Source: Gordonia shandongensis DSM 45094
Lineage (GTDB): Bacteria; Actinomycetota; Actinomycetes; Mycobacteriales; Mycobacteriaceae
Direction of reading: 5' to 3'
DNA length: 64,000 nucleotides
NCBI RefSeq assembly: GCF_000423025.1
Contig: NZ_AUHE01000003.1
Location: forward strand, 124,001-188,000
The translations under genes were made by a program, and so were the position numbers. Below are positions 25,275 to 34,891 of this stretch, in pieces (within the stretch, counting starts at the first letter, position 1; each line of letters begins with the position of its first letter). The notes beneath the pieces are model-generated. The model was not told the origin of the DNA. It worked only from the letters and a program-made list of their open reading frames with translations, and made no database searches.

Positions 25275-26762
25275 ATGAGCGGACTCGACATTCCCCAGAC
25301 CGTCAACGCATCCGACGTCGCCGACTACTCCGACACCGTGGACGTGCTCGTGGTGGGTGCGGGCATCGGCGGATGCTGCGCGGCGGTGGAGGCCGCCGAC
25401 CACGGCGCCTCGGTCCTGGTCCTGGAGCGATCGGCCGCCGCCGGCGCCACCACGTGCATGGCCGGCGGGCACTTCTACCTCGGTGGCGGCACCGCGGTGC
25501 AGCGGGCCACCGGCCACGACGACTCCGCCGAGGAGATGGCCAAGTACATCACCGCGGTCTCCCGCGAACCCGAGCCGGACAAGATCGACGCCTACTGCGC
25601 CGACAGCGTCGCCCACTTCGACTGGCTGGAATCGCTCGGCTTCGAGTTCGAGCGGTCCTACTACCCGGAGAAGGCGGTCATCCAGCCGCAGACGCAGGGG
25701 CTGATGTACACGGGCAACGAGAAGGTGTGGCCCTTCGCCGACCAGGCCGTGCCCGCGCCGCGCGGCCACAAGGTGCCCGTCCCCGGCGACACCGGCGGCG
25801 CCGGCATGGTCATCGACCTCCTCGTCGAGCGTCTCGGCGAACAATCCGTCGAGATCCGATACGAGACCGGGGCGCGCCGTCTGATCGTCGACGACGACGG
25901 GGCCGTCGTCGGCGTGCACTGGAAGGCGGGCCGCGAGGAGGGGTTCATCCGAGCCGGTGCGGTGGTGATCGCCGCCGGCGGCTTCGTCATGAACCCCGAC
26001 ATGGTGGCGCAGTACGTCCCGCAGCTCGCCGAGAAGCCGTTCACCCTCGGCAGCACCTACGACGACGGCCTCGGCATCCGGATGGGCGTCTCGGCGGGCG
26101 CGCACCTCAAACACATGGACCAGGCGTTCATCACCGCACCGGTGTACCCGCCGTCGATCCTGCTCACCGGCATCGTCGTCAACAAGGAGGGTAAGCGGTT
26201 CGTCGCCGAGGACTCGTACCACTCGCGGACGTCGGGCTATGTCATGGACCAGACCGACCGTGCGGCGTACCTGATCGTCGACGAGGCGCACATGGAACGC
26301 CCCGAGTTCCCCCTCGCACCGTTCATCGACGGCTGGGAGACGGTCGAGGAGATGGCCGACGGTCTCGGCCTGGACCGGGCGACGCTCGCGGCGACGCTCG
26401 ACCGGTACAACGAGTACGCGGCCCGGGGCGAGGACCCCGACTTCCACAAGAGTCCGGAGTTCCTGGCGCCGCAGGACACCGGTCCGTGGGCGGCGTTCGA
26501 CATGAGTCTCGGGAAGGCGCTCTACGCCGGATTCACCGTCGGCGGGATGGCGACGTCCGTCGACGGTCAGGTGCTCGCCGAGGACGGCGCACCGATCGCC
26601 GGGCTCTACGCGGCGGGCGCCTGCGCCGCCAACATCGCGCAGGACGGAAAGGGGTACGCCAGCGGTACTCAGCTGGGCGAGGGATCGTACTTCGGGCGGC
26701 GTGCCGGACGTCATGCCGCGGGGTCGTCCCACGTGGGGGAGACCTTACCGGCCGGTAAGTGA
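25275..26762 (+). CDS. FAD-dependent oxidoreductase, likely sterol-regulon member
   Basis: A 495-residue flavoprotein of the fumarate reductase/3-ketosteroid dehydrogenase superfamily. The N-terminal VDVLVVGAGIGGCCAAVEAA (about 22-41), the CMAGGHFYLGGG loop and the C-terminal GLYAAGACAANIAQDGKGYA provide FAD contacts. A KstR-type operator directly upstream places it in sterol degradation. It may be a ketosteroid or related enoyl/keto reductase or dehydrogenase, but it lacks the sequence features I would need to call it KstD. The putative transcript is leaderless, so ATG 25275 is the probable start. No sterol-degradation genes flank it directly. Genes for ChoD and Mce lie 6 kb away. Confidence 0.8.
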   Translation: MSGLDIPQTVNASDVADYSDTVDVLVVGAGIGGCCAAVEAADHGASVLVLERSAAAGATTCMAGGHFYLGGGTAVQRATGHDDSAEEMAKYITAVSREPEPDKIDAYCADSVAHFDWLESLGFEFERSYYPEKAVIQPQTQGLMYTGNEKVWPFADQAVPAPRGHKVPVPGDTGGAGMVIDLLVERLGEQSVEIRYETGARRLIVDDDGAVVGVHWKAGREEGFIRAGAVVIAAGGFVMNPDMVAQYVPQLAEKPFTLGSTYDDGLGIRMGVSAGAHLKHMDQAFITAPVYPPSILLTGIVVNKEGKRFVAEDSYHSRTSGYVMDQTDRAAYLIVDEAHMERPEFPLAPFIDGWETVEEMADGLGLDRATLAATLDRYNEYAARGEDPDFHKSPEFLAPQDTGPWAAFDMSLGKALYAGFTVGGMATSVDGQVLAEDGAPIAGLYAAGACAANIAQDGKGYASGTQLGEGSYFGRRAGRHAAGSSHVGETLPAGK

Positions 26763-27009
26763 CGAACCTAACGGCCTCCGGGAGTCGATGGGGGACCGTG
26801 CTACCGTCATGCCACGTTTTCCATAAGCAGGGTCGGTCCGCGGACCGCCTGCGGCGTGTCGCGCGAGTCCGATGATGCACTGGCCGGCGCAGGCAGGGAC
26901 GCTCGCCGAACGGCGGGCCGCTGCCCGGCGCCCTCGCTCGTGTTCTCGGTGCCTTCGCGTCACGCTCCGTGAGACAAGGTGAAGAGATGAGTGTGGGAGA
27001 GGCAGTGAC

Positions 27010-28542
27010 ATGTTGATCGGCATCCCCCGGGAGTCCAAGGCGGGCGAGACGCTCGTCGCCGCGACCGCCAAAACGGTGGGGCAGCTCCAGTCGCTCGGCT
27101 ACGACGTCGTGGTCGAATCCGGCGCCGGTGACCGATCCGAGCAGCCCGACGCCGCGTTCGCCGACGCCGGGGCGCGCCTCGGTTCGGCCGACGACGCGTG
27201 GGGCGCGGACGTGGTCGTCAAGGTGAACGCCCCGAACGACGATGAGATCGCGCGCCTGCGCCGCGGAGCGGTCCTCATCTCGATGATGGCCCCGGCGCGC
27301 GACGCCGAACTCCGCGAGAAGCTCCGCGAGGCCGGCGTGACGGCCCTCGCGATGGACGCCGTCCCCCGTATTTCGCGGGCCCAGTCGATGGACGTCCTCT
27401 CGTCGATGGCCAACGTGGCCGGCTACCGCGCCGTCGTGGAGGCGGCGCACGAGTTCGGCCGCATGTTCACCGGCCAGGTGACCGCCGCGGGCAAGATCCC
27501 GCCGGCCCGCGTCTTCGTCGTCGGCGCCGGTGTGGCCGGTCTCGCCGCGATCGGTGCGGCGTCGGCGATGGGCGCCGTGGTGCGCGCCTTCGACGTGCGC
27601 CCCGAAGTGGCCGAACAGGTCGAGTCGATGGGCGCCGAATTCGTCAACGTCGACTTCGAGGCCGAGAAGTCCGAGGACGGTTACGCCAAGGAGATGACCG
27701 CGGAGCAGGAGGCGGCCACCGCCTCCATGTACGACGAGGAGGCGCGCGGCGCCGACATCGTCATCACCACCGCGCAGATCCCGGGCCGTCCCGCGCCGCG
27801 CCTCATCACGGCCGAGACGGTGGCCGCCATGAAGCACGGTTCGGTGATCGTCGACATGGCGGCGTCGAGCGGCGGCAACGCCGCCGGGGCCGTCGCCGAC
27901 GAGAAGGTCGTCACCGACAACGGCGTCACGATCCTCGGCTACACGGATCTGGCCGGCCGACTGGCCGCCCAGACCTCGCAGCTGTACGGCACCAACATCG
28001 TCAACCTGCTCAAGCTCGTCACCCCCGAGAAGGACGGCGAGCTCACGCTCGACATGGACGACATCGTCCAGCGCGGCATCACGGTGACGCGCGACGGTGA
28101 GGAGATGTGGCCGCCGCCGCCGGTGCAGGTGTCCGCCGCGCCGAAGGCCCCGGCCGCCGAGCCGCAGCCGGAGCAGGAGCCCAAGGCTCCGATGTCGCCG
28201 GCGAAGAAGGTGGCGCTCGCGCTGGTCGGCATCGTGATCTACGGGGTGGTCGTCGCGTTCGCGCCGCAACCGCTGCCGCAGCACTTCACGGTGCTCATGC
28301 TCGCGATCGTGATCGGCTACTACGTGATCGGAAACGTGGCGCATGCGCTGCACACGCCGCTGATGTCGGTGACCAACGCGATCTCCGGCGTCGTGATCGT
28401 CGGCGCGCTCCTGCAGCTCGCCACGGCCAACGTCGCCGTCCAGATCCTGTCCACGGTCGCGATCCTCGTCGCCTCCATCAACGTCTTCGGTGGCTTCGCG
28501 GTGACGCGCCGCATGCTCGCCATGTTCAGCAAGGAGGCCTGA
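27010..28542 (+). CDS. pntA: NAD(P) transhydrogenase subunit alpha (full length)
   Basis: A 510-residue alpha subunit of the proton-translocating transhydrogenase, which makes NADPH from NADH using the proton gradient. It opens MLIGIPRES and carries the NAD-binding fold ([17 protein letters not shown], about 173-189), the DVRPEVAEQ loop and [15 protein letters not shown] Pro-rich linker leads to four C-terminal membrane helices (about 400-500). It is a fused, E. coli-type alpha chain; in M. tuberculosis this part is split into PntAa and PntAb. The leader of about 247 bp contains a perfect 12-bp palindrome (26835-26846). pntB follows after 2 bp. Confidence 0.95.
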   Translation: MLIGIPRESKAGETLVAATAKTVGQLQSLGYDVVVESGAGDRSEQPDAAFADAGARLGSADDAWGADVVVKVNAPNDDEIARLRRGAVLISMMAPARDAELREKLREAGVTALAMDAVPRISRAQSMDVLSSMANVAGYRAVVEAAHEFGRMFTGQVTAAGKIPPARVFVVGAGVAGLAAIGAASAMGAVVRAFDVRPEVAEQVESMGAEFVNVDFEAEKSEDGYAKEMTAEQEAATASMYDEEARGADIVITTAQIPGRPAPRLITAETVAAMKHGSVIVDMAASSGGNAAGAVADEKVVTDNGVTILGYTDLAGRLAAQTSQLYGTNIVNLLKLVTPEKDGELTLDMDDIVQRGITVTRDGEEMWPPPPVQVSAAPKAPAAEPQPEQEPKAPMSPAKKVALALVGIVIYGVVVAFAPQPLPQHFTVLMLAIVIGYYVIGNVAHALHTPLMSVTNAISGVVIVGALLQLATANVAVQILSTVAILVASINVFGGFAVTRRMLAMFSKEA

Positions 28543-28544
28543 CG

Positions 28545-30026
28545 GTGTCGATCGGAATCGTGACCGCGATCAGCGGTGCGGCGTACATCGTCGCGTCGCT
28601 GCTGTTCATCCTCTCGCTCGCCGGACTGTCGAAGCACGAGTCCTCGCGCAGCGGACTGACCTACGGGATCGTCGGCATGGGCATCGCGCTCGTCGCCACG
28701 ATCGCGATGGTGCTCGACCACGTCTACAATCCGACCGACGAGCAGAAGGCCGATCTCCCGGATCTCACGTGGGTCCTGATCGTCCTGCTGGTCGGCGCGA
28801 TCGTCGTCGGCGCCGTGATCGGCCTGTGGAAGGCCCGCGTCGTCGAGATGACGGGCATGCCCGAGCTCATCGCCCTGCTCCACTCGTTCGTCGGTCTCGC
28901 GGCCGTCCTCATCGGGTGGAACGGTGCCATCGGCGGCTTCGACGCCTCGGGCGTCGAGAACCCGCAGGACCTCGGGGCCCTGACGAACATCCACGAGGCG
29001 GAGATCGCCATCGGCATCTTCATCGGTGCGGTGACCCTCACCGGCTCGATCGTCGCGAACCTGAAGCTGTCGGCGAAGATGAAGTCGGCGCCGCTCATGC
29101 TGCCGGGCAAGAACTTCATCAACCTCGGCTCGCTGGTGGTGTTCGTCATCCTCACCGGCTTCTACGTCGCGATGGACACCCACGCGAACACCACGCCGGC
29201 CTACATCCTGCTGGCCGTCATCACCGCGCTCGCACTGTTCCTCGGCTGGCACCTGGTGGCGTCGATCGGCGGCGGCGACATGCCCGTCGTCATCTCGATG
29301 CTCAACTCGTACTCCGGTTGGGCCGCCGCCGCGTCGGGCTTCCTGCTCGGGAACGATCTGCTGATCGTGACCGGTGCGCTGGTCGGCTCGTCGGGTGCCT
29401 ACCTGAGCTACATCATGTGCAAGGCGATGAACCGCTCGTTCATCTCCGTGATCGCCGGCGGCTTCGGCATCGAGGCCGGCCCCGCCGACGACACCGATTA
29501 CGGCGAGCACCGGGAGATCCAGGCCGACGCGGCCGCCGAACTCCTCGCCGACGCCAAGTCGGTCATCATCACGCCGGGCTACGGCATGGCCGTCGCCCAG
29601 GCGCAGTACCCGGTCGCCGATCTCACGGCCAAGCTGCGCGCCAAGGGTGTCGACGTCCGGTTCGGCATCCACCCGGTGGCCGGCCGTCTGCCGGGGCACA
29701 TGAACGTGCTGCTGGCGGAGGCGAAGGTGCCCTACGACATCGTGATGGAGCTCGACGAGATCAACGACGACTTCGATGAGACCGACGTCGTCCTGGTCAT
29801 CGGCGCCAACGACACGGTGAACCCGGCCGCCGCCGAGGATCCGGGATCGCCGATCGCCGGCATGCCGGTCCTGGAGGTCTGGAACGCCAAGGACGTCATC
29901 GTCTTCAAGCGTTCGATGGCCGCCGGCTATGCGGGCGTCCAGAATCCGCTGTTCTTCCGCGACAACACGCAGATGCTGTTCGGCGACGCGAAGAACCGGG
30001 TCGAGGACATCATCGCGGCCCTGTAG
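28545..30026 (+). CDS. pntB: NAD(P) transhydrogenase subunit beta
   Basis: A 493-residue partner of PntA. The first 270 residues form the membrane domain, including [17 protein letters not shown]. The C-terminal NADP-binding domain begins near [18 protein letters not shown] and contains [14 protein letters not shown] and [13 protein letters not shown], both typical of PntB. Start GTG 28545 lies 2 bp after the pntA stop and has an excellent ribosome site (AAGGAGG) within the pntA end. A longer open frame upstream is only the overlap with pntA. A strong hairpin follows the stop. Confidence 0.95.
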   Translation: MSIGIVTAISGAAYIVASLLFILSLAGLSKHESSRSGLTYGIVGMGIALVATIAMVLDHVYNPTDEQKADLPDLTWVLIVLLVGAIVVGAVIGLWKARVVEMTGMPELIALLHSFVGLAAVLIGWNGAIGGFDASGVENPQDLGALTNIHEAEIAIGIFIGAVTLTGSIVANLKLSAKMKSAPLMLPGKNFINLGSLVVFVILTGFYVAMDTHANTTPAYILLAVITALALFLGWHLVASIGGGDMPVVISMLNSYSGWAAAASGFLLGNDLLIVTGALVGSSGAYLSYIMCKAMNRSFISVIAGGFGIEAGPADDTDYGEHREIQADAAAELLADAKSVIITPGYGMAVAQAQYPVADLTAKLRAKGVDVRFGIHPVAGRLPGHMNVLLAEAKVPYDIVMELDEINDDFDETDVVLVIGANDTVNPAAAEDPGSPIAGMPVLEVWNAKDVIVFKRSMAAGYAGVQNPLFFRDNTQMLFGDAKNRVEDIIAAL

Positions 30027-30040
30027 AGGAGTCCGACCGG

Positions 30041-30089
30041 CTCATGCCGTATGTCCGAACCCGATGGCGGGTCGGACGTACGGCATGAG
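30041..30089 (+). terminator. Strong hairpin terminator after pntB
   Basis: Two 18-bp arms (30041-30058 and 30072-30089) pair with one mismatch around a 13-nt loop that can form a small inner stem. Its position between convergent pntB and the phosphodiesterase gene suits bidirectional use. Confidence 0.75.
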
Positions 30090-30114
30090 TGCTTTCCGGG
30101 CCGATACCAGGCTG

Positions 30115-30156
30115 GCGGTGCGGTGCGGTGCGGTGCGGTGCGGGGTGCGGTGCGGT
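30115..30156. repeat. Pentanucleotide tandem repeat (GCGGT)n
   Basis: About six perfect GCGGT units followed by imperfect ones, in the gap between the pntB terminator and the phosphodiesterase stop. A simple slippage repeat. Confidence 0.8.
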
Positions 30157-30164
30157 GGGGAGTG

Positions 30165-30932
30165 TCAGCCGGGGACGCCGCGGAAGTGCGTCGTGAGACG
30201 GTGCGCGTCGTCGATCAGGTGGAAGGCGACGCCCGGCCGGTGCGAGGAGTTGATCACCGCACTGCCCTCGAACGGCAGATTGAGCGTGGAGGCGACGCCG
30301 GGGGCCACCGCGTGGGGGCGGCCGGCGAACGAGGTGACCGCGGCCGTGTGGGCGTGTCCCGAGACGCAGCCGACGATGCCGGGATGCTCGGCGACGAAAT
30401 CGGCCAGGAGCCGCGGATCGAGCTGCCGCATCCCGTCGATGAAACCGATGCCGATGTCGATGGCGGGATGGTGGAAGGCGACGAGCACGTCGGTGTCGGG
30501 GCCGGCGTCGGCGATCTGGGAACGTGCCCAGTCGAGCGTTGGCCGCGACAGGTATCCGTCGGAGCGTCCGGGGATCGACGAGTCGAGAGCCAGGACGAGC
30601 AGGCCCGAACCGGCGTCCGACGCGGGCACCCGCAGTGCGGAGTTCACCGGATCGGTTCGCCCGGTCCCGGCGGTGACCTCGGTGAAGGCCGCGCGGTCGT
30701 CGTGGTTGCCCAGCAGCATCACCGTCGGAATGTCGGTGACCAGCGTGTCGAGTGCTTCGCGGTACTCGGTGGGCAGGCCCTCGTCGGCGATGTCGCCGGT
30801 GACGAGCAGGGCGTCGATGTTCCGCGGCCCGCCGCACCGCCCGTTGAGGTAGTCCATCACCGCTTCGGCGCGCTTGCGATTCTCGGCCGTCCCGTTGAAA
30901 TGGAGATCGCTGACCTGCGCGACGACGTGCAT
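30165..30932 (-). CDS. Metallophosphoesterase, CpdA-like phosphodiesterase
   Basis: A 255-residue calcineurin-like phosphoesterase. The five metal-site motifs are present: SDLHFNG (about 8-14), TGDIAD, GNHDDR, FHHPA and SGHAHT. The pattern fits class III cyclic nucleotide phosphodiesterases such as CpdA and mycobacterial Rv0805, though these also hydrolyse other phosphoesters. A GAGGAG ribosome site precedes ATG 30932. It stands alone, with the GAF regulator gene 69 bp upstream on the same strand. An adenylate cyclase is encoded 32 kb away at 62.9 kb. Confidence 0.88.
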   Translation of the reverse strand: MHVVAQVSDLHFNGTAENRKRAEAVMDYLNGRCGGPRNIDALLVTGDIADEGLPTEYREALDTLVTDIPTVMLLGNHDDRAAFTEVTAGTGRTDPVNSALRVPASDAGSGLLVLALDSSIPGRSDGYLSRPTLDWARSQIADAGPDTDVLVAFHHPAIDIGIGFIDGMRQLDPRLLADFVAEHPGIVGCVSGHAHTAAVTSFAGRPHAVAPGVASTLNLPFEGSAVINSSHRPGVAFHLIDDAHRLTTHFRGVPG

Positions 30933-31001
30933 TGTGCTCCTCGTGTCTCGCAGCGGTCGGGTGGGCGTTCCCGTCCAGGCTAGACGACGTGCGAGCGCCC
31001 G

Positions 31002-32267
31002 TCAGATCGTGCGCCCGGCCGCCCGCCGGTCGACGATGCGGACCGTCTCGGCGAACCGATAGGGGCCCGCGGCCAAGACGGCGCCGAGCCGTCGACGGAG
31101 GCGGGACATCTCGGCGCGGACCGTCACGGTGCTGTCGGCGCTGCCGAACAGCAGACGGGCCAGCGCGGCCGCACTGAGACCGTCGCGATGCGCGACGAGC
31201 AGGTCGAGGATCTGCAGGTGCCGCGGTGACGGATGCAGCACCCAGGCGGCGTCGCCGGTACCGATGTGCAGTGCGGTGACGCCCCCGTCGTCGGTGAGGG
31301 TGAGATCGGTGCGCCCCGGTGCGTCGGTGCCGGGGACGCGCCGCAGCAGCCAGCCGCCGGGCAGGGGCTCGGCGTCGCAGACGCCGAGGGGGTGCACCAG
31401 GTGACGTCCGGGACCGAATCCGCCCGGCAGGGGGATCCGCCGGGTCGGCGGGAGGCGGTCGACGGCCGCCACCCAGCCGTCGCCGTCGACGATGACGGCC
31501 GGACCGTCGAGTCGAGGCAGGATCGATGCGGACACGGTGCGCAGTCGGTCGAGGTCGTCGCGGTGGGCCTCTCGGAGCTCGGATTCGGTGAGCCGGGCGA
31601 CCGAGTCGACGAGCGCGAGTGTCGTCGGATGGATGGAGGCAGCCGGGCCGCTCACGTCGACGACCCCGAGGACGTCGCCGGTTCGCGGATCGCGGATGGG
31701 GGCTCCGGTGCAGGTCCAGGCGTGATGGGTGCGCACGAAGTGTTCTGCGGAGAACACCTGGACCGGCTGTCGGGAGGCGAGCGCCGTGCCGATGGCGTTG
31801 GTGCCGACCGTGCTCTCCGCCCACGAGGCGCCCTCGGTGAATCCGAGCCGGTCGGCCTGACGGAGGGTGCGGGGAGCGCCCGCCCGCCACAGGACGTGGC
31901 CGGATGCGTCGGCGACCACGAGGACGTTGTCGCCCGCGGAGATGAGGACGTCGAGGCGGCCGGTCACGGATTCCAGGACGTCGGCGAGTCCGGACCGGGT
32001 GCGGCGGTGTTCCAGATCCGCCGAGGCGAGGGGGTCGCCCGCGCGACCGTGATCGGGGTCGACGCCCGCGTCGACGACCCGGCGCCACGAGTCGCTGATG
32101 ACCGATCGGGGGCGGGCGGGCAGGCGTGTCCCGGACATGGCGGCGTCGTAGACGGCGTGCAGGACGGCGGCGTACTCGCGCGGGTCGGCGCCGGAGACGA
32201 TCGCCGGTTCGAGGGGCACCGGTGGCGGAACGGTCGTCGTGCTCACCTCCCGGTCTCGGCGGATCAC
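31002..32267 (-). CDS. GAF-domain transcriptional regulator (AcoR-like N-terminus)
   Basis: A 421-residue regulator. The N-terminal part (SVISDSWRRVVDAGVDP, about 58-74) and the GAF segment with GASWAESTVGTNAIGTAL and HHAWTCTGAPIRDP match the sensor half of AcoR/MimR-type activators. No AAA+ sigma-54 ATPase domain follows. A C-terminal helix-turn-helix region (HLQILDLLVAHRDGLSAAAL, about 350 onward) should bind DNA. Such short versions are common in actinobacteria and often control alcohol, ketone or monooxygenase genes. The GTG at 32267 was used; GTG 32246 is possible. A TGCAAC direct repeat lies about 70 bp upstream and recurs before the flavin monooxygenase at 44.8 kb. Confidence 0.75.
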   Translation of the reverse strand: MIRRDREVSTTTVPPPVPLEPAIVSGADPREYAAVLHAVYDAAMSGTRLPARPRSVISDSWRRVVDAGVDPDHGRAGDPLASADLEHRRTRSGLADVLESVTGRLDVLISAGDNVLVVADASGHVLWRAGAPRTLRQADRLGFTEGASWAESTVGTNAIGTALASRQPVQVFSAEHFVRTHHAWTCTGAPIRDPRTGDVLGVVDVSGPAASIHPTTLALVDSVARLTESELREAHRDDLDRLRTVSASILPRLDGPAVIVDGDGWVAAVDRLPPTRRIPLPGGFGPGRHLVHPLGVCDAEPLPGGWLLRRVPGTDAPGRTDLTLTDDGGVTALHIGTGDAAWVLHPSPRHLQILDLLVAHRDGLSAAALARLLFGSADSTVTVRAEMSRLRRRLGAVLAAGPYRFAETVRIVDRRAAGRTI

Positions 32268-32336
32268 CCGTCTCGACTGTGCGGGAGATCACATCGGATT
32301 CAGCATCGCCCGCGGGTGTCGGGGGGTCAAGCGGTG

Positions 32337-32353
32337 TGCAACCCCCGTGCAAC
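32337..32353. promoter_or_regulatory. TGCAAC direct repeat upstream of the GAF regulator
   Basis: TGCAAC at 32337-32342 and 32348-32353, 11 bp apart, followed by GTCCGCC. A similar repeat precedes the monooxygenase gene at 44847. Confidence 0.4.
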
Positions 32354-32381
32354 GTCCGCCGCGGCCGACCCGCGGCCGGGG

Positions 32382-32993
32382 TCAACCGGCGGCGGGTGCC
32401 GGGAGGGTGGCCAGGAGTCCGGCGACCGTGGCGCGGATCTGTGCGATGGCGTCGGCATGGGGGCCCCGGCTCTGCAGCAGGTGGCTCACGGTGAGTCGGA
32501 CGAAGACCTCGGTGACGGTGTGCACGTCGTGCTCGCCGAGTTCGGTGCGGTGGGCGCGGATCTGGTCGGCGACCACCTGCATGGCGCGTCCGAGGACGGT
32601 CTCGGAATCGACGGCGACGAGGGAGAGCAGTTCGCTCTCGTCGCGATGTCCGGAGACCACGGAGAGCAGCAGTTCGTTGTCGTCGCCGACGTCGAGCGTG
32701 TGGGCCGCCGCCGCGGCGAGGCCGTCGACGATGTCGCCGGGGTGGCGGTCGATGGCCTCGACGACGCCGCGCAGGAAGCGGTCCGCCTCGCGTGCCACGA
32801 GTGCGCCGGCGAGGTCCTGGCGGGTGCCGAACTCGTTGTAGAGGCCGGCGCGGCTGATGCCGACCTCGCGCGCCAGCCGCGACATGTTGACGGCGGTCCA
32901 GCCGCGGTCGACGACGAGGTCGCGGGCCACGTCGAGGACGCGGTCTCTCAGGAGCTGTCGCACTTCGGAGTGGAAGCGGCGCGGTCCGGGCAT
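32382..32993 (-). CDS. TetR family regulator, probably of the choD-mce operon
   Basis: A 203-residue TetR protein. The N-terminal helix-turn-helix is NMSRLAREVGISRAGLYNEF (about 36-55). The C-terminal domain would bind a ligand, perhaps a lipid or its CoA ester. ATG 32993 was chosen because the DNA-binding domain begins about 15 residues later; upstream starts would run through the operator. It is divergent from choD, and an inverted repeat with a promoter-like sequence lies between them, so control of the choD-mce operon is likely. Confidence 0.85.
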   Translation of the reverse strand: MPGPRRFHSEVRQLLRDRVLDVARDLVVDRGWTAVNMSRLAREVGISRAGLYNEFGTRQDLAGALVAREADRFLRGVVEAIDRHPGDIVDGLAAAAAHTLDVGDDNELLLSVVSGHRDESELLSLVAVDSETVLGRAMQVVADQIRAHRTELGEHDVHTVTEVFVRLTVSHLLQSRGPHADAIAQIRATVAGLLATLPAPAAG

Positions 32994-33027
32994 ATCGCCA
33001 TCATACGGACCGAAAATGGTCGTTCTG

Positions 33028-33054
33028 TTGACACTTCTACCTAAAGTGTATACA
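33028..33054 (+). promoter_or_regulatory. Promoter-like sequence for the choD-mce operon with embedded inverted repeat
   Basis: TTGACA (33028-33033) and TATACA (33049-33054) are 15 bp apart. Within them ACACTT (33031-33036) and AAGTGT (33044-33049) form a 6-bp inverted repeat with a 7-nt spacer, a plausible TetR operator. The 15-bp spacing is shorter than ideal. Confidence 0.5.
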
Positions 33055-33148
33055 AACAATGCAACTTAGATCACAGTGTCGGTCGGCGGCGGTGTTCCTC
33101 ACCCGTCCGAGTCGACGCCACCGACCCCGGGCGATGGAGAAGATGTCG

Positions 33149-34891
33149 ATGAGTCAGGCCCCCCAGCACCAGCCGCTCGGCGACGACGTCGACTTCGACG
33201 TCGTCGTGATCGGTTCCGGTTTCGGGGGCAGCGTCACGGCGCTCCGCCTCACCGAGAAGGGCTATCGCGTCGGTGTCCTGGAAGCGGGCCGACGCTTCGC
33301 GGACGACGAGTTCGCCTCGACGAGCTGGGATCTTCGGCGTTTCCTCTGGGCGCCGCGCCTCGGCGCCTACGGCGTCCAACGCATCCACCTCCTTCGCGAC
33401 TGCGTCATCCTCGCGGGTGCCGGCGTCGGCGGCGGGTCTCTGAACTACGCGAACACCCTCTACAAGCCGTCCGGTGCCTTCTTCGACGATCCGCAATGGG
33501 CCCACATCACCGACTGGGAGAGCGAACTCGCGCCGTACTACGAACAGGCTCGCCGCATGCTCGGTGTCGTCACGAATCCTCACCTGACTCCCGCCGACGA
33601 GATCGTGAAGTCGGTGGCCGACGACATGGGCGTCGGGGAGACGTTCATCCAGACGCCGGTCGGCGTCTACTTCGGGGAGCCCGGGGTCACCGTGCCCGAC
33701 CCGTACTTCGGGGGTGCCGGCCCGGAACGGACGGGTTGCATCCAATGCGGAGAGTGCATGACCGGGTGTCGACACGGCGCCAAGAACACACTGGTCAAGA
33801 ACTATCTCGGTCTCGCCGAACGGGCTGGTGCGGTGGTGCATCCGCTCACCACGGTGGTCGATCTGGAACAGCGCGGCGACACGTGGGCCGTGCACACGGT
33901 CCGTACCGGAGCGGCGTTGCGCAAGCGCGCCCGGACCGTCACCGCCCGCCACGTGGTGTTCGCCGCGGGAACCTGGGGCACCCAACAGCTCATGCACCGA
34001 CTACACGACCGGGGGCGGCTGCCCGGCCTGTCGGCGCGGCTCGGGCAGCTCACCCGGACGAACTCCGAATCGATCCTCGGCGCCATCCGTTACCGCGTCG
34101 ACGAGTCCCTCGATCTCACCCGGGGCGTCGCGATCACCTCGTCGTTCTATCCGGAGCCCGACACGCACGTCGAGCCGGTCCGATACGGCAAGGGGTCCAA
34201 TGCGATGGGGCTGCTGCAGGCGTTGATGACCGACGGCGACGGTCGCCTTCCCCGCTGGCTGCGGTTCCTCGGCACCGCCGTCCGCCACCCGATCGCCATG
34301 GCGCGCGTCCTGGCGGTCGCCGGCTGGAGCGAACGCACGGTGATCGCCCTGGTCATGCAGAACCTCGACAACTCGATCACCACCTTCACCACGCGCGGAC
34401 TGTTCGGCCGCAAGCTGTCCAGCAGGCAGGGGCACGGGAAGCCCAACCCCACCTGGATCCCCGCGGGCAACGAGGTCACCCGGCGCATCGCCGAGAAGAT
34501 CGGCGGGGTCCCCGCCGGTACGTGGGGCGAAGTCTTCAACGTCCCGATGACCGCGCACTTCCTCGGCGGATGCGTGATCGGCGACGACTCGGAGTCCGGC
34601 GTCATCGACCCGTACCACCGAGTCCACGGGTACCCGACCCTCAGCGTGGTCGACGGTTCCGCGGTCTCGGCCAATCTCGGGGTCAACCCGTCGCTGACGA
34701 TCACCGCCCAGGCGGAACGAGCTGCTGCGTTGTGGCCGAACAGGGGCCGACCCGATCCGCGCCCCGCCCAGGGGGCGGGTTACGTGCGCATCGATCCGGT
34801 GGAACCGGCGACGCCCGCGGTCCCGTCATCGGCTCCCGGTGCCCTCCGGCTTCCGATCACCCCGATCAGTTCCGACCCGGGGGCCCGATGA
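33149..34891 (+). CDS. choD: GMC oxidoreductase, ChoD-type cholesterol oxidase
   Basis: A 580-residue GMC flavoprotein. The FAD fold VVVIGSGFGGSVTALRLTEK (about 16-35) is followed by ILAGAGVGGGSLNYANTLY. A CIQCGECMTGCRHGAKNTL segment and the closing VVDGSAVSANLGVNPSLTI are also present. The whole sequence follows, from memory, M. tuberculosis ChoD (Rv3409c) closely, so oxidation of a sterol or sterol-like 3-hydroxyl is likely. No Sec or Tat signal is seen. ATG 33149 was chosen for its GGAGAAG ribosome site. The stop overlaps the yrbE-A start by 4 nt, making this gene the first member of the mce operon, an unusual position for choD. Confidence 0.88.
   Translation: MSQAPQHQPLGDDVDFDVVVIGSGFGGSVTALRLTEKGYRVGVLEAGRRFADDEFASTSWDLRRFLWAPRLGAYGVQRIHLLRDCVILAGAGVGGGSLNYANTLYKPSGAFFDDPQWAHITDWESELAPYYEQARRMLGVVTNPHLTPADEIVKSVADDMGVGETFIQTPVGVYFGEPGVTVPDPYFGGAGPERTGCIQCGECMTGCRHGAKNTLVKNYLGLAERAGAVVHPLTTVVDLEQRGDTWAVHTVRTGAALRKRARTVTARHVVFAAGTWGTQQLMHRLHDRGRLPGLSARLGQLTRTNSESILGAIRYRVDESLDLTRGVAITSSFYPEPDTHVEPVRYGKGSNAMGLLQALMTDGDGRLPRWLRFLGTAVRHPIAMARVLAVAGWSERTVIALVMQNLDNSITTFTTRGLFGRKLSSRQGHGKPNPTWIPAGNEVTRRIAEKIGGVPAGTWGEVFNVPMTAHFLGGCVIGDDSESGVIDPYHRVHGYPTLSVVDGSAVSANLGVNPSLTITAQAERAAALWPNRGRPDPRPAQGAGYVRIDPVEPATPAVPSSAPGALRLPITPISSDPGAR

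Noticed and set aside
26877..26987. Short frame upstream of pntA starting at ATGATGCACTGG
   Set aside because: Its translation is Arg-rich with no ribosome site, no motif and no clear promoter; too weak to call.
30115..30156. GCGGT repeat as part of a CRISPR or regulatory array
   Set aside because: It is a simple 5-bp slippage repeat without spacers.
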